A stretch of DNA of 64,000 nucleotides, taken from positions 26,223 through 90,222 of the forward strand of contig PDTD01000014.1 in the NCBI GenBank assembly GCA_002748755.1, written 5' to 3'. Position 1 is the stretch's first letter. Each line of letters begins with the position of its first letter. Under the pieces are notes generated by a model. The model worked only from the letters and a program-made list of their open reading frames with translations. It was not told the origin of the DNA and ran no database searches. Positions 44,868-53,014 of the stretch are shown piece by piece. Source of the stretch: Desulfobulbus propionicus. Lineage in GTDB: Bacteria > Desulfobacterota > Desulfobulbia > Desulfobulbales > Desulfobulbaceae. Made by a program: the position numbers and the translations under genes.

Positions 44868-45726
44868 CAAGAACCTCCCTGGTCATGTGAAGCTGCCCCG
44901 CCAGGCCGTCTCGGGAGGACCAGATAATTTTTGTCACGTTTATCTGGGGACCTGCGGGTATTCCTACACCGAGTGGACGGACAGTGGGTACTACCCCCCA
45001 GGAACCAGAGCGTCTGACATGCTCAAGCTGTATTGCCGCAATTTCTCAATGGTGGAACTCAATTATACCTGGTACCAGATGGCCCGGGCTGATGCCATGG
45101 CCCGGATGGTGGGGAAAGCTCCGAGTCACTTTCTCTTTTGTGCCAAAGTAACCAGAACCATGACCCACGAAGTTCGCAGAAACTGGCAGGAACAGTTGAA
45201 GCTCTTTCGTACAGGTATTGCTCCGCTAAGAGACCAGCTTCTAGCGCTTTTGGTGCAGTTTCCCCCTTCTTTTGAGCGGACGATTAAACATCGTCAATAC
45301 CTGGCAGCTCTCTTGGACGGCCTCCAGGGGCTCCCCATTGCGGTAGAATTTCGGCATCGATCCTGGGCCGTGGATTCGGTTTTCGCTGAGCTGGAAAAAC
45401 GCAAGATCACCCTGGTCAACGTGGATGCACCGGAGATGCCCAATCTCTTTCCACCGTTGAAAACCGTTACCACTCCCTCCCTCTTCTATGTTCGCTTTCA
45501 TGGTCGAAACACTGAGGGCTGGCGTTCAACCAATATGCAGAAAAAGTTTAACTACAACTACGCTGAGGAGGAGCTGCACCAGTGGACTGAGGAGTATATC
45601 CTTCCCATGTCCAAGCAGGCAGAAAAAGGGGTCATCGTTTTCAACAACCACGTCAAGGCCCAGGCGCCGCGCAATGGCTCGACCTTGGCAGGGATCCTCA
45701 ACAAGCACCAGGCAGGAGCGGTATAA
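44839..45726 (+). CDS. DUF72 (YecE-like) protein in the SOS cassette
   Basis: A 295-residue protein of the DUF72 family with a TIM-barrel-like fold. Landmarks are YLGTCGYSYTEW near the N-terminus, MVELNYTWYQM, FLFCAKVTRTMTH, LLALLVQFPPSF, AVEFRHRSW and YVRFHGRN. No enzyme activity is known for the family. It overlaps lexA by 29 bases and touches imuB (TAATG), so it belongs to the SOS operon. In standard cassettes imuA lies here, so DUF72 occupies the place of that gene. A start at 44854 is also possible. Confidence 0.82.
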   Translation: MDCWMGRAIDKNLPGHVKLPRQAVSGGPDNFCHVYLGTCGYSYTEWTDSGYYPPGTRASDMLKLYCRNFSMVELNYTWYQMARADAMARMVGKAPSHFLFCAKVTRTMTHEVRRNWQEQLKLFRTGIAPLRDQLLALLVQFPPSFERTIKHRQYLAALLDGLQGLPIAVEFRHRSWAVDSVFAELEKRKITLVNVDAPEMPNLFPPLKTVTTPSLFYVRFHGRNTEGWRSTNMQKKFNYNYAEEELHQWTEEYILPMSKQAEKGVIVFNNHVKAQAPRNGSTLAGILNKHQAGAV

Positions 45727-47096
45727 TGGCCTGGGGAGGAACCACATGTGATCGTCAGATAATCCATTTTAATGTTGCTGATTTTGCGGTTGCGGTTGAA
45801 CGGCTCTGTGATCTCACCCTTCGGGAAAAGCCGGTCATTATAGCACCAATGGGCTTTCCCCGAACCGTTGTCTATGATATGAGCGAAGAGGCGTACGGAG
45901 AGGGTGTCCGCAAGGGCATGCCACTGCAAACCGCCACCCGTCTTTGCCCGGCTGCAAAAATAGTATCCCCGCGCATACCTTTGTACCAAAAAGCAATGGG
46001 GCTTTTTGGTTCTGAGCTGCAGCTCTATTCGCCTCTTATAGAGTCAGGCCAGGTCGATGGTCATTTCTATGTCGATCTCACCGGCACTCACCGCCTGCAT
46101 GGCCCGGCTCACGACGTGGCGTGGCGAGTGAGAAAAGAGGTGCAAAACAGGATGGGCATTGACCCCATCTGGACCCTGGCGAGCAACAAGCTGGTCTCCA
46201 AGGTGGCTTCTCGACTTGTGAAACCAATTGGTGAATACATTATCAGTCCTGGTGAGGAGCCTTCTTTCCTCGCGCCGCTCGCCATTCGTTTACTCCCAGG
46301 TCTGAAAAGAGCCGAGCTGGAGCGGCTGCAGCATTTTCAACTCACTACATTTGGTTCGGTAGCTGCTCTTTCCAGGGAGCAACTGATGATACCTTTTGGT
46401 CAGCGTTCGCAGTTTTTACACGATGCCAGTCGCGGAGTAGACAATACCCCTGTATGGCCATCCTCTAGGAAGAGGTCAGCGATTGTCTTGGAAGAGGTTT
46501 TTGCAGAAGATACCAATGATTCCAGAAAGATCCTTGCCGTTCTCTCCTTGCTCGCCAGTCAAGCAGGGGAGCGGTTGCGAAACAGGCAACAGGTCACCCG
46601 TCGTTTGGGTGTATGGCTGAGCTATGCAGACGGAACCGATGTCGTGCGGCAGGCCAGCCACAAAAAAGGAGTCTGCGGCGAGGACAGTCTTCAGGAAATG
46701 CTTGCTGCCGCTTTTTGCCGGGCATGGTTTCGCCGTACTCGGGTACGGAGCTGTCGCCTGGTTTGTGACCGCCTGAGCCCTTGCTCTCCCCAAGGGGTAC
46801 TTTTTCCTGAAATGATGGGAGGGGCAAAAGAAAAAAACAAGAAACTGGACCAAGCCATGGATACCCTTCGCAGTCGTCACGGTTCAGGTATTATTGGTCG
46901 TGGACGCTGCTACCCTGTTCAGGAAAGCACTCTCCGGATGGCTCATCAGCTGAGCCCGGACTTCTCATCAGTTCAGACGGTTCCAGGTTCGGGGGGGTTG
47001 GGGACTTCAGTATACCTGGAGAGATGTGGGGCCAAAATACCGTCCAAGATGGTGGCGGATGGGATAAGCCCTGGTGCACATTTTGCCAAAATTTGA
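45726..47096 (+). CDS. imuB: ImuB-like Y-family polymerase homologue, catalytic residues lost
   Basis: A 456-residue Y-family DNA polymerase fold. The first metal-binding motif reads HFNVADFAVAVE: the position of the catalytic Asp is N16 and the second position is A18. The DE pair of the second motif is D111-G112. These losses fit ImuB, an inactive adaptor that recruits DnaE2 (ImuC) to the clamp. The first 409 residues have normal Y-family composition. Residues 410-456 are encoded by repeat copy 12 and do not look like protein sequence under selection. Start at 45726 directly after the DUF72 stop. It could still be an unusual DinB, but the residues argue otherwise. Confidence 0.82.
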   Translation: MAWGGTTCDRQIIHFNVADFAVAVERLCDLTLREKPVIIAPMGFPRTVVYDMSEEAYGEGVRKGMPLQTATRLCPAAKIVSPRIPLYQKAMGLFGSELQLYSPLIESGQVDGHFYVDLTGTHRLHGPAHDVAWRVRKEVQNRMGIDPIWTLASNKLVSKVASRLVKPIGEYIISPGEEPSFLAPLAIRLLPGLKRAELERLQHFQLTTFGSVAALSREQLMIPFGQRSQFLHDASRGVDNTPVWPSSRKRSAIVLEEVFAEDTNDSRKILAVLSLLASQAGERLRNRQQVTRRLGVWLSYADGTDVVRQASHKKGVCGEDSLQEMLAAAFCRAWFRRTRVRSCRLVCDRLSPCSPQGVLFPEMMGGAKEKNKKLDQAMDTLRSRHGSGIIGRGRCYPVQESTLRMAHQLSPDFSSVQTVPGSGGLGTSVYLERCGAKIPSKMVADGISPGAHFAKI

Positions 47097-47174
47097 GACC
47101 GTCCTTGGACACCACATCCCTTGGTTTGCCTGTATTTTTTAAAAAAAACAAGATGTTCATGGAAAATCCGAGCT
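46932..47174 (+). repeat. MITE-like repeat, copy 12 (full length, 222 bp, with a nested end)
   Basis: The main copy spans 46953-47174. It starts AGCCCGGACTTCTCATC, contains GTTCCAGGTTCGGG and AAGATGGTGGCGGATGGG in the middle, and ends ATGTTCATGGAAAATCCGAG at the right with CT. A second, older terminus (TCCGGATGGCTCATCAGC) begins at 46932, so this copy may have inserted next to or into another copy. It covers the last 47 codons of imuB and the gap before dnaE2. Confidence 0.75.
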
Positions 47175-47214
47175 TCCCGTTCCCGTGGAAGCCTAACTAC
47201 CCGAACCAATTGTC

Positions 47215-50200
47215 ATGTTTGCCTTACGTGTCCGCTCTTGGTACTCCTTCTTGCAGGGGACGTCATCGCCCCGGGAGCTTTGTATACGTGCCAAAACACT
47301 TGGCTACAGCGGTCTGGCTCTGACCGATAGAGACAATATATACGGCCTTTGGGAATTTATACGACACTGCAAGGCACAGAAATTACAACCCATCATCGGA
47401 GCAGAAGTCTCCGCGCAGGAGAGTGGCTCGCTCATCACCTGCCTGGTAAAAAATGAAACTGGCTACAAAAATCTCTGTCGCATGCTGACCAGACGTCATA
47501 TGGCATCTGGTCATTCCAGATTTGATCTCTTCTCTGAAATACCACATTTTGCTGCCGGATTGATCCTCCTTTGCAATGACCTGAACAGTTTACGGCACTG
47601 TCTGGATCACGGTCTTTGCGCTGTCGCTGATCTGGGACCATCCCCCACGGCGCAGGCCAAAGCCCTGTATACCTGGACAAAAAAGAACGGCCTTGTTGCT
47701 GTTGCCACTCCTGATGCTGACCTGGGACATACAGGGGAAAGAGAGGTGCACCAGGTCGTACAAGCGATCAAAGAGGGTTGGACGATCAGTACAGCGCGAC
47801 GAGAGAGCAAAGATGTGCATGCCCTGCTCCCCCCACAGGTATACGCTGATCGTTTTGCCATCTGGCCAGGCGTGGTCGAGGCTGCTGATAGCTTGGCGAA
47901 GCAGTGCCCATATACGGGACCATCAGGTCAAGTGATCATGCCGCCCTGGAAGCACGATCAGGGAAAAGAGGAAACAGATGCGCTGACTACACTTCGCACC
48001 AGGGCTTTCCAAGGAGCGGCCAGAAAATACGGCCAGGACCTCGGTGAAGAGGTGGTCGAGCGGCTTGAACATGAATTGCGCATTATCGAAGAGAAAGGCT
48101 TTTCTTCCTACTTTTTGGTCGTGGACGATATCGTTCACCATACCACGCAAAAGAGCAGGGGGGCAGAGAGGTTAAGACGCCGGATTTGTGGTCGCGGCTC
48201 AGGGGCCGCTTCCTTGGTTGCCTATTGTCTGGGCATAACCAACGTCTGTCCTATCAAATATAATCTGTATTTCGAACGCTTTCTCAATCCCGGCCGCACA
48301 GATCCCCCTGATATTGATATAGACTTTTCCTGGGACGAACGGGATCAGGTCCTTGATGAGGTGTTGCACACATACGCTGGTCATGCGGCAATGGTCTGTA
48401 ACCATGTTTTCTTTCAACCTCGTATGGCGATTCGGGAAGTGGCCAAGGTATACGGCATACCTGGATATGAAATATCAAAACGCACCAAACGAATTCCGGG
48501 GGGATATGGAACAGGGGAAGATCTTGCAGGCCAACTGGTCAAACTGCCGACCTTCAAAGATCAGGACCTGTCACCCCCCTGGCCGGAGATTCTCGCCCTT
48601 GCTGAACAAATAATCGGGTTTCCCCGTCATCTCTCCGTGCATTCCGGAGGGGTGGTCATCACGCCTGATCCCATTGATGAATATGTGGTGGTGGAACGAG
48701 CAGCCAAAGGGGTGCCCATTATCCAATGGGAGAAAGATGGCGCCGAAGAGGCTGGCCTGGTGAAAATAGATCTGCTTGGCAATCGCAGCCTCGGGGTTAT
48801 CCGTGACACGATTTCCACGGTGGAAAGTGAATGCCTTGCCAGGGGGGAAACAACGGACGAATTTATCGAAGAACACTGGCAGCCCGAGGATGATATCCAG
48901 ACGAGAAACCTTGTTGCCCAGGGGCAGACCATGGGCTGTTTTTATATTGAAAGCCCGGCCATGCGTTTACTTGAGCAAAAAGCTGCCACCGGGGATTTTG
49001 AGCAGATTGTTATCCAGTCCTCCATTATCAGACCGGCAGCCAATGATTTTGTCCGGGAATATGTGCGGCGTCTCCATGGCGGCACCTGGGTTCCCCTTTG
49101 TCCTGAGATCAAAGATGTCCTGGATGAAACCTTTGGCTTGATGGTCTACCAGGAAGATGTCTCCAAGGTGGCGGTGGCCCTGGCCGGGTTTAGTCATGCC
49201 GAGGCAGATGGACTGCGCAAGGTGATGTCCAAAAAGAACAAGGAACTGCGGCTCCGCGATTACAAACAAGATTTCTTCGCAGGCTGTAGGGCAAAAGGGA
49301 TTGCCCAGAAAGACATGAACCAGATATGGCAGATGATGATGAGCTTTGAGGGGTACTCTTTCTGCAAGCCCCACTCGGCATCCTATGCCCGGGTTTCTTT
49401 CCAGGCAGCCTATCTGAAATGTCATTATCCAGCCCAGTTCATGGCAGCAGTGCTTTCCAACCAGGGCGGTTACTATACCGCCTTTGCCTATGTTTCTGAG
49501 GCCAAGCGGTTAGGGCTGGAGGTACAGCACCCTGATGTGAGCAAAAGCCAGGTGCATTGGACGGGTACTGGCAACACCCTGAGAGTGGGGCTGCAGGCGG
49601 TCAAGGGACTGTCTGCAGCCTGTAGAGAACGTATTCTTACCCAGCGTGCAGAGAACTCCTATGTCAGCCTTGTTGATTTTTTCCGCCGCGTTCAGCCGAC
49701 GGATAATGAAATCCTTGCCCTGGCGTGCGCTGGGGCACTTGATAGTCTTGCTGCCAACCTGAATCGTCCCATGATCCTCTGGCAATGGACGCATTTCCAA
49801 AGGCTGCGGCAGGAGATGCAAACCATGTCGCTTTTTGAGGTGGTCTTGCCAGATCCACCCCAGCTTGCCGCACCGGAACTGCTGGACACACTGAGAAGAG
49901 AGTATGCTGTGCTGGGGTTTTTGTGTCAGTACCATCCGCTCCAATTTGTCCGTACAAGACGAGGAGAAAAAGGGTTGGTCCCTGTGTCCACCCTGGAACA
50001 ACGGGTCGGCCAACGCGTGCGATGCGCGGCCTGGCTGCTGACGGGCAAGCTTGTTTCCACCCACAGAGGTGAGGCAATGGAGTTTCTTACCTTTGAAGAC
50101 GAAAGCGCGCAGATTGAAACGACTTTTTTCCCTCAAACCTATCGCAAATACGCCCGGATGCTGAAAAGCGGCAGGGGATATCTGCTGACGGGACTGGTGG

Positions 50201-50253
50201 AGGAGGATTATGGCGCGCTGACCTTGACGGTGGATGCTGTCTGTCCTTTATAA
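47215..50253 (+). CDS. dnaE2: Error-prone DNA polymerase III alpha subunit DnaE2
   Basis: A 1012-residue C-family polymerase, the translesion partner of ImuB. PHP region: MFALRVRSWYSFL, LALTDRDNIYGLWEF and IIGAEV. The catalytic aspartates are in PPDIDIDFSWDERD and the palm continues with CNHVFFQPRMAIREV; HSGGVVI is also canonical. FCKPHSASYARVSFQ and the C-terminal OB-fold are present. The usual HxH at the PHP start (ELHxHS) is RVRS here, so metal binding there is lost. The start lies 40 bases beyond the repeat copy. The ribosome site is weak. Confidence 0.92.
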   Translation: MFALRVRSWYSFLQGTSSPRELCIRAKTLGYSGLALTDRDNIYGLWEFIRHCKAQKLQPIIGAEVSAQESGSLITCLVKNETGYKNLCRMLTRRHMASGHSRFDLFSEIPHFAAGLILLCNDLNSLRHCLDHGLCAVADLGPSPTAQAKALYTWTKKNGLVAVATPDADLGHTGEREVHQVVQAIKEGWTISTARRESKDVHALLPPQVYADRFAIWPGVVEAADSLAKQCPYTGPSGQVIMPPWKHDQGKEETDALTTLRTRAFQGAARKYGQDLGEEVVERLEHELRIIEEKGFSSYFLVVDDIVHHTTQKSRGAERLRRRICGRGSGAASLVAYCLGITNVCPIKYNLYFERFLNPGRTDPPDIDIDFSWDERDQVLDEVLHTYAGHAAMVCNHVFFQPRMAIREVAKVYGIPGYEISKRTKRIPGGYGTGEDLAGQLVKLPTFKDQDLSPPWPEILALAEQIIGFPRHLSVHSGGVVITPDPIDEYVVVERAAKGVPIIQWEKDGAEEAGLVKIDLLGNRSLGVIRDTISTVESECLARGETTDEFIEEHWQPEDDIQTRNLVAQGQTMGCFYIESPAMRLLEQKAATGDFEQIVIQSSIIRPAANDFVREYVRRLHGGTWVPLCPEIKDVLDETFGLMVYQEDVSKVAVALAGFSHAEADGLRKVMSKKNKELRLRDYKQDFFAGCRAKGIAQKDMNQIWQMMMSFEGYSFCKPHSASYARVSFQAAYLKCHYPAQFMAAVLSNQGGYYTAFAYVSEAKRLGLEVQHPDVSKSQVHWTGTGNTLRVGLQAVKGLSAACRERILTQRAENSYVSLVDFFRRVQPTDNEILALACAGALDSLAANLNRPMILWQWTHFQRLRQEMQTMSLFEVVLPDPPQLAAPELLDTLRREYAVLGFLCQYHPLQFVRTRRGEKGLVPVSTLEQRVGQRVRCAAWLLTGKLVSTHRGEAMEFLTFEDESAQIETTFFPQTYRKYARMLKSGRGYLLTGLVEEDYGALTLTVDAVCPL

Positions 50254-50465
50254 GCCCATAAGCCCAGATTTGTCCCTGCGTTCAGGGCGCTCGGATTTGG
50301 ACAAGCGCGACGGGCAGTGCGGGTTACTTGGGCGGAAATGGGCGGCGGGTGTGTGTGTGACTGGCAGGGGGGAAGAAGGGCGTGTGCTGGGGTGAGGTAA
50401 CCAATCACGGGCTTTGTATTTGGGTGTTATGCTCTCGTTCTGAGGTGTAACGGGTCACGGGATGA

Positions 50466-51263
50466 CTACTTCTTTTTATAGAGTTGTTTGGGGGGATATC
50501 CTTCAAATTCCTTAAAAACTCGCGAAAAATAAGATGCATCATTAAAGCCCACAGCAAAGCCTGCGTCGGTTACGGTTGCTCCATGTTTCAAAAGAAGTTT
50601 TTTTGCCGCTTCAATACGTTTTTTATTGAGATAATGTTTAAATGATATCCCGAAGTGTTTTTTAAAACTACGACAAAAATGATATTTGCTCATCGCTGTC
50701 TCTTTTGCTATTGCTTCTAGTGTAATTGGTCTATAGTAATTATTGTCTATAAAAATTTTGACTTTTTTTATGAAATCTTCCTTGTTGCTTAATGGGGAAT
50801 GAAGATTTAAATTGGATATAGAATGGGGAGTATCATTGCAATAAAGAATATGACGATGCCTTATGCCGTTGGCAACTATTTTATAAAAATGTTTTTTTAT
50901 AGAATAAAATGATTCAAGTAATGAAATAAAATTTACTGAATCAATACAGATTAATGATGAGTCAACACAACATTTTATGGTTGATGTAGCTGGTGATCTT
51001 GAAAATAAACCAATATCAAGGAACATATCTCCGTTGTTGAGGTAACCACACAACATTTCGTTACCTGAGTAATCATCAATAATAATTTTTGCGCAACCGT
51101 GCTCGATTATACCAATGAGCAATACCGGAGCGCCTTGTTTAACAAGTAGAGATGATGCTGGGAAGTCTCTTCTTTCAAAGAAACTGGAAACTTTTTCCAG
51201 TCGATCTGGGCTTAAAGTGCAAAAAGGCTGTATTCTGGAAAGGGATAATGTTATCGAGTTCAT
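50466..51263 (-). CDS. cNMP-binding / AraC-type transcription regulator
   Basis: A 265-residue regulator with a Crp-like cyclic-nucleotide-binding fold in the first 120 residues (LVKQGAPVLLIGIIEHGCAK, NGDMFLDIGLF). Two AraC HTH motifs follow (LEAIAKETAMSKYHFCRSFKKHFG and VTDAGFAVGFNDASYFSRVFKEFEG). Effector unknown; the cNMP residues are not well conserved. The base composition is clearly more AT-rich than the neighbours, which suggests transfer. The start is the ATG at 51263; TTG at 51293 or GTG at 51275 are possible. A cobalamin riboswitch lies about 100 bases upstream in the same direction. The gene has a convergent neighbour (dnaE2) 212 bases away. Confidence 0.82.
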   Translation of the reverse strand: MNSITLSLSRIQPFCTLSPDRLEKVSSFFERRDFPASSLLVKQGAPVLLIGIIEHGCAKIIIDDYSGNEMLCGYLNNGDMFLDIGLFSRSPATSTIKCCVDSSLICIDSVNFISLLESFYSIKKHFYKIVANGIRHRHILYCNDTPHSISNLNLHSPLSNKEDFIKKVKIFIDNNYYRPITLEAIAKETAMSKYHFCRSFKKHFGISFKHYLNKKRIEAAKKLLLKHGATVTDAGFAVGFNDASYFSRVFKEFEGYPPKQLYKKK

Positions 51264-51366
51264 CAAAAAAACCACTAAACCGAAAAACTCCAAAAGGTTG
51301 CACCCTGGTTTCTTGGCCTTTTGATGTGCATAGCCAAATGTCCCGTAGCTATACGTTGGTTTTCAA

Positions 51367-51522
51367 GGCAGGTCTTCTGACTCCCGGATCATCCTACTTC
51401 CCACACCTTCCCATTTTCTGAACGCGTGAAAACAGTGGCTCCTCGTGGTGTTCGTCCTCGGTTACAGCGGCGGGTCCGTTCCCGGTTTGCACGGGATTCC
51501 CTTTCAAGCCCTTGGGCACCTT
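51367..51522 (-). promoter_or_regulatory. Cobalamin (adenosylcobalamin) riboswitch
   Basis: On the minus strand the conserved blocks come in order: GGTGCCCAAGGGCTTGAAAG, GGGAATCCCGTG, GGACCCGCCGCTGTAA, GAGCCACTG, GATGATCCGGGAGTCAGAAG and the B12 box AGTCAGAAGACCTGCC at 51367-51382. All parts of the aptamer core are present. It would cap the leader of the cNMP/AraC regulator gene, with 3' end about 100 bases before its start. The T-rich hairpin at 51521-51550 beyond its 5' end resembles the family repeat. Upstream DNA to the Tad locus holds no other gene. Confidence 0.92.
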
Positions 51523-51764
51523 TCTCTTTTCTTTAGCGAGAAAAAGCCTTGTTTGTCAAAGGATAAAAATGCAAAATCGTCTTTCGAAGTACCAAGAGGC
51601 AATATTATCTATGTTTTTAGCAATTAATTACAGGTTATAGAGGAAAAAGTGATTTATACACAAGAGGTACTTTTCCAATCTATATGTTTGGCAAGACTAA
51701 AAAATTTTTCAGTACCCTTCGTTTTTTGATCAAGAACATTTGTACAGCTCAAAAGAGGTCTTCT

Positions 51765-51965
51765 ATGAAGAAATATCTCCGTGCTTTCTGGAAAGATGAA
51801 TCAGGTGCTACAGCTGTTGAATATGGTCTCATTGCAGGGGTTATTGCAGCAATTCTGGTGACCGTACTTGGCTTGTTTGGCGATAACCTTACCGAACTTT
51901 TCGAGGCAATTTCTGAAAAATTAACCGAAGCCGCAAATAATGTCAAAGCCAGCTCTACAAATTGA
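51765..51965 (+). CDS. flp: Flp/Fap-type pilin
   Basis: A 66-residue pilin subunit. A short basic leader (MKKYLRAFWKDESG) is followed by the hydrophobic helix ATAVEYGLIAGVIAAILVTVLGLFG, with the Glu-Tyr pair of Flp pilins. It is cleaved by a TadV-type peptidase and polymerises into Flp pili. AGAGG precedes the ATG at 51765; longer starts are not supported. It is separated from tadE by 563 bases including repeat copy 13. No prepilin peptidase gene is in the window. Confidence 0.92.
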   Translation: MKKYLRAFWKDESGATAVEYGLIAGVIAAILVTVLGLFGDNLTELFEAISEKLTEAANNVKASSTN

Positions 51966-52048
51966 TGCCAGGTGTTGGGCGTATATGTTTTTTTAAGATG
52001 CGCATCTAATACCTGAAGTCCAACTGTATTGCTTGTTGCAGAAGTACT

Positions 52049-52293
52049 GGCCCGGTTTTCTCACGAGCTCAGTCGGCGCCAGGTTCGGGAGTTTGTGGTA
52101 CGGCATCATCCTAGGGTGCATCTGCTGCCAAAATACGGCTGAAAATAGTACCGCCCGCTCTGAGCTTTGGTGAACAGTTTGTCGACACTTGAGCTGGCTG
52201 AGGAATATCACATACACCTGTTGTGGTCTATTGTTTCAACTGTTGTGGTCTATTGTTTCAAATAAGACAAAACGGTTATGAGAAATTCGGGTC
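52049..52293 (+). repeat. MITE-like repeat, copy 13 (full length, 223 bp plus a 22-bp tandem duplication)
   Basis: The left terminus GGCCCGGTTTTCTCACG with GCTCAGTCGGCGCCAGGTTC is followed by the shared interior and ends ATGAGAAATTCGGGTC. The total is 245 bp. A 22-bp unit (starting CTGTTGTGGTCTATTG) is present twice at 52218-52239 and 52240-52261; removing one unit gives 223 bp. The rest of the 563-base gap between flp and tadE is gene-free. Confidence 0.75.
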
Positions 52294-52528
52294 AGGGGCA
52301 TGGGTCGGAGCGAAGAGTATCTGTTTTCTTTTCATGGACAGTGCCCTTTGCCGAGGATTGTCAGGGGGTACTCTTTCTTGCCCCAAGACAGAGCAGAAGA
52401 GTGCCTCTTCTGCGTAGCTTGCTTATGAAAAACATGCCAATACCAAGAGAAGATTCAACCCCCAAAACACCCTATCCCTTGGCTATCAGCGAAGGCTTCC
52501 GCCCTTGTCATGTATTGGGAGAGCCTGT

Positions 52529-52963
52529 ATGAAGGGGGTGTTGCGGTCGCTCAGAAATACGGATGGTGTCGCAGCCATGGAGTTTGCTCTCGTGATACCA
52601 TTTTTACTGCTTATCGTTTTTGCCACCATTGAGTATGGCTGGTATTTAACGCAAAGTATTGTCCTCAATAATGCGGTGGCTGAGGCTGCCCGGGCAGGTG
52701 CCTTAGCCCGTGACTGGGAAACGGGGAACAGTGCTGCTGAAGACCCTGAAGAACTTGCCCGTACGGCCTTCATCGAGGCATTGTGGATCTTCGAGGAGAC
52801 ATTCATTTCAGCTTATCTTGAAGTGCATGTTGATGAAACAAGTGGGCCTAAGCGTATTGAAGTGCTGGTAACCGAGGTTCCCTATACGCCCATCACTGGT
52901 TACCTGGGAGCGAGTATCTTGCCTGAAACCCTGGCAGCCAAGGCGGTTATGTCTTTTCCTTAA
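52529..52963 (+). CDS. tadE: TadE-like pseudopilin
   Basis: A 144-residue minor pilin-like protein. A short leader is followed by AAMEFALVIPFLLLIVFATIEYGW, the TadE signature with its Glu. The rest is a small extracellular domain (VHVDETSGPKRIEVLVTEV). The ATG at 52529 has GGGAG upstream. It is the first gene of the tight run that continues to the end of the Tad locus. Confidence 0.85.
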   Translation: MKGVLRSLRNTDGVAAMEFALVIPFLLLIVFATIEYGWYLTQSIVLNNAVAEAARAGALARDWETGNSAAEDPEELARTAFIEALWIFEETFISAYLEVHVDETSGPKRIEVLVTEVPYTPITGYLGASILPETLAAKAVMSFP

Positions 52964-53014
52964 AAAAGGAAGAAACCAGGGAAACAGCCATCAAAAACAA
53001 CCAATGGGAATGCA

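Noticed and set aside
50254-50465. GC-rich region after dnaE2 as a further repeat copy
   Set aside because: GCCCAGATTTGTCC slightly resembles the terminus, but no partner terminus, hairpin or inner arm was found.
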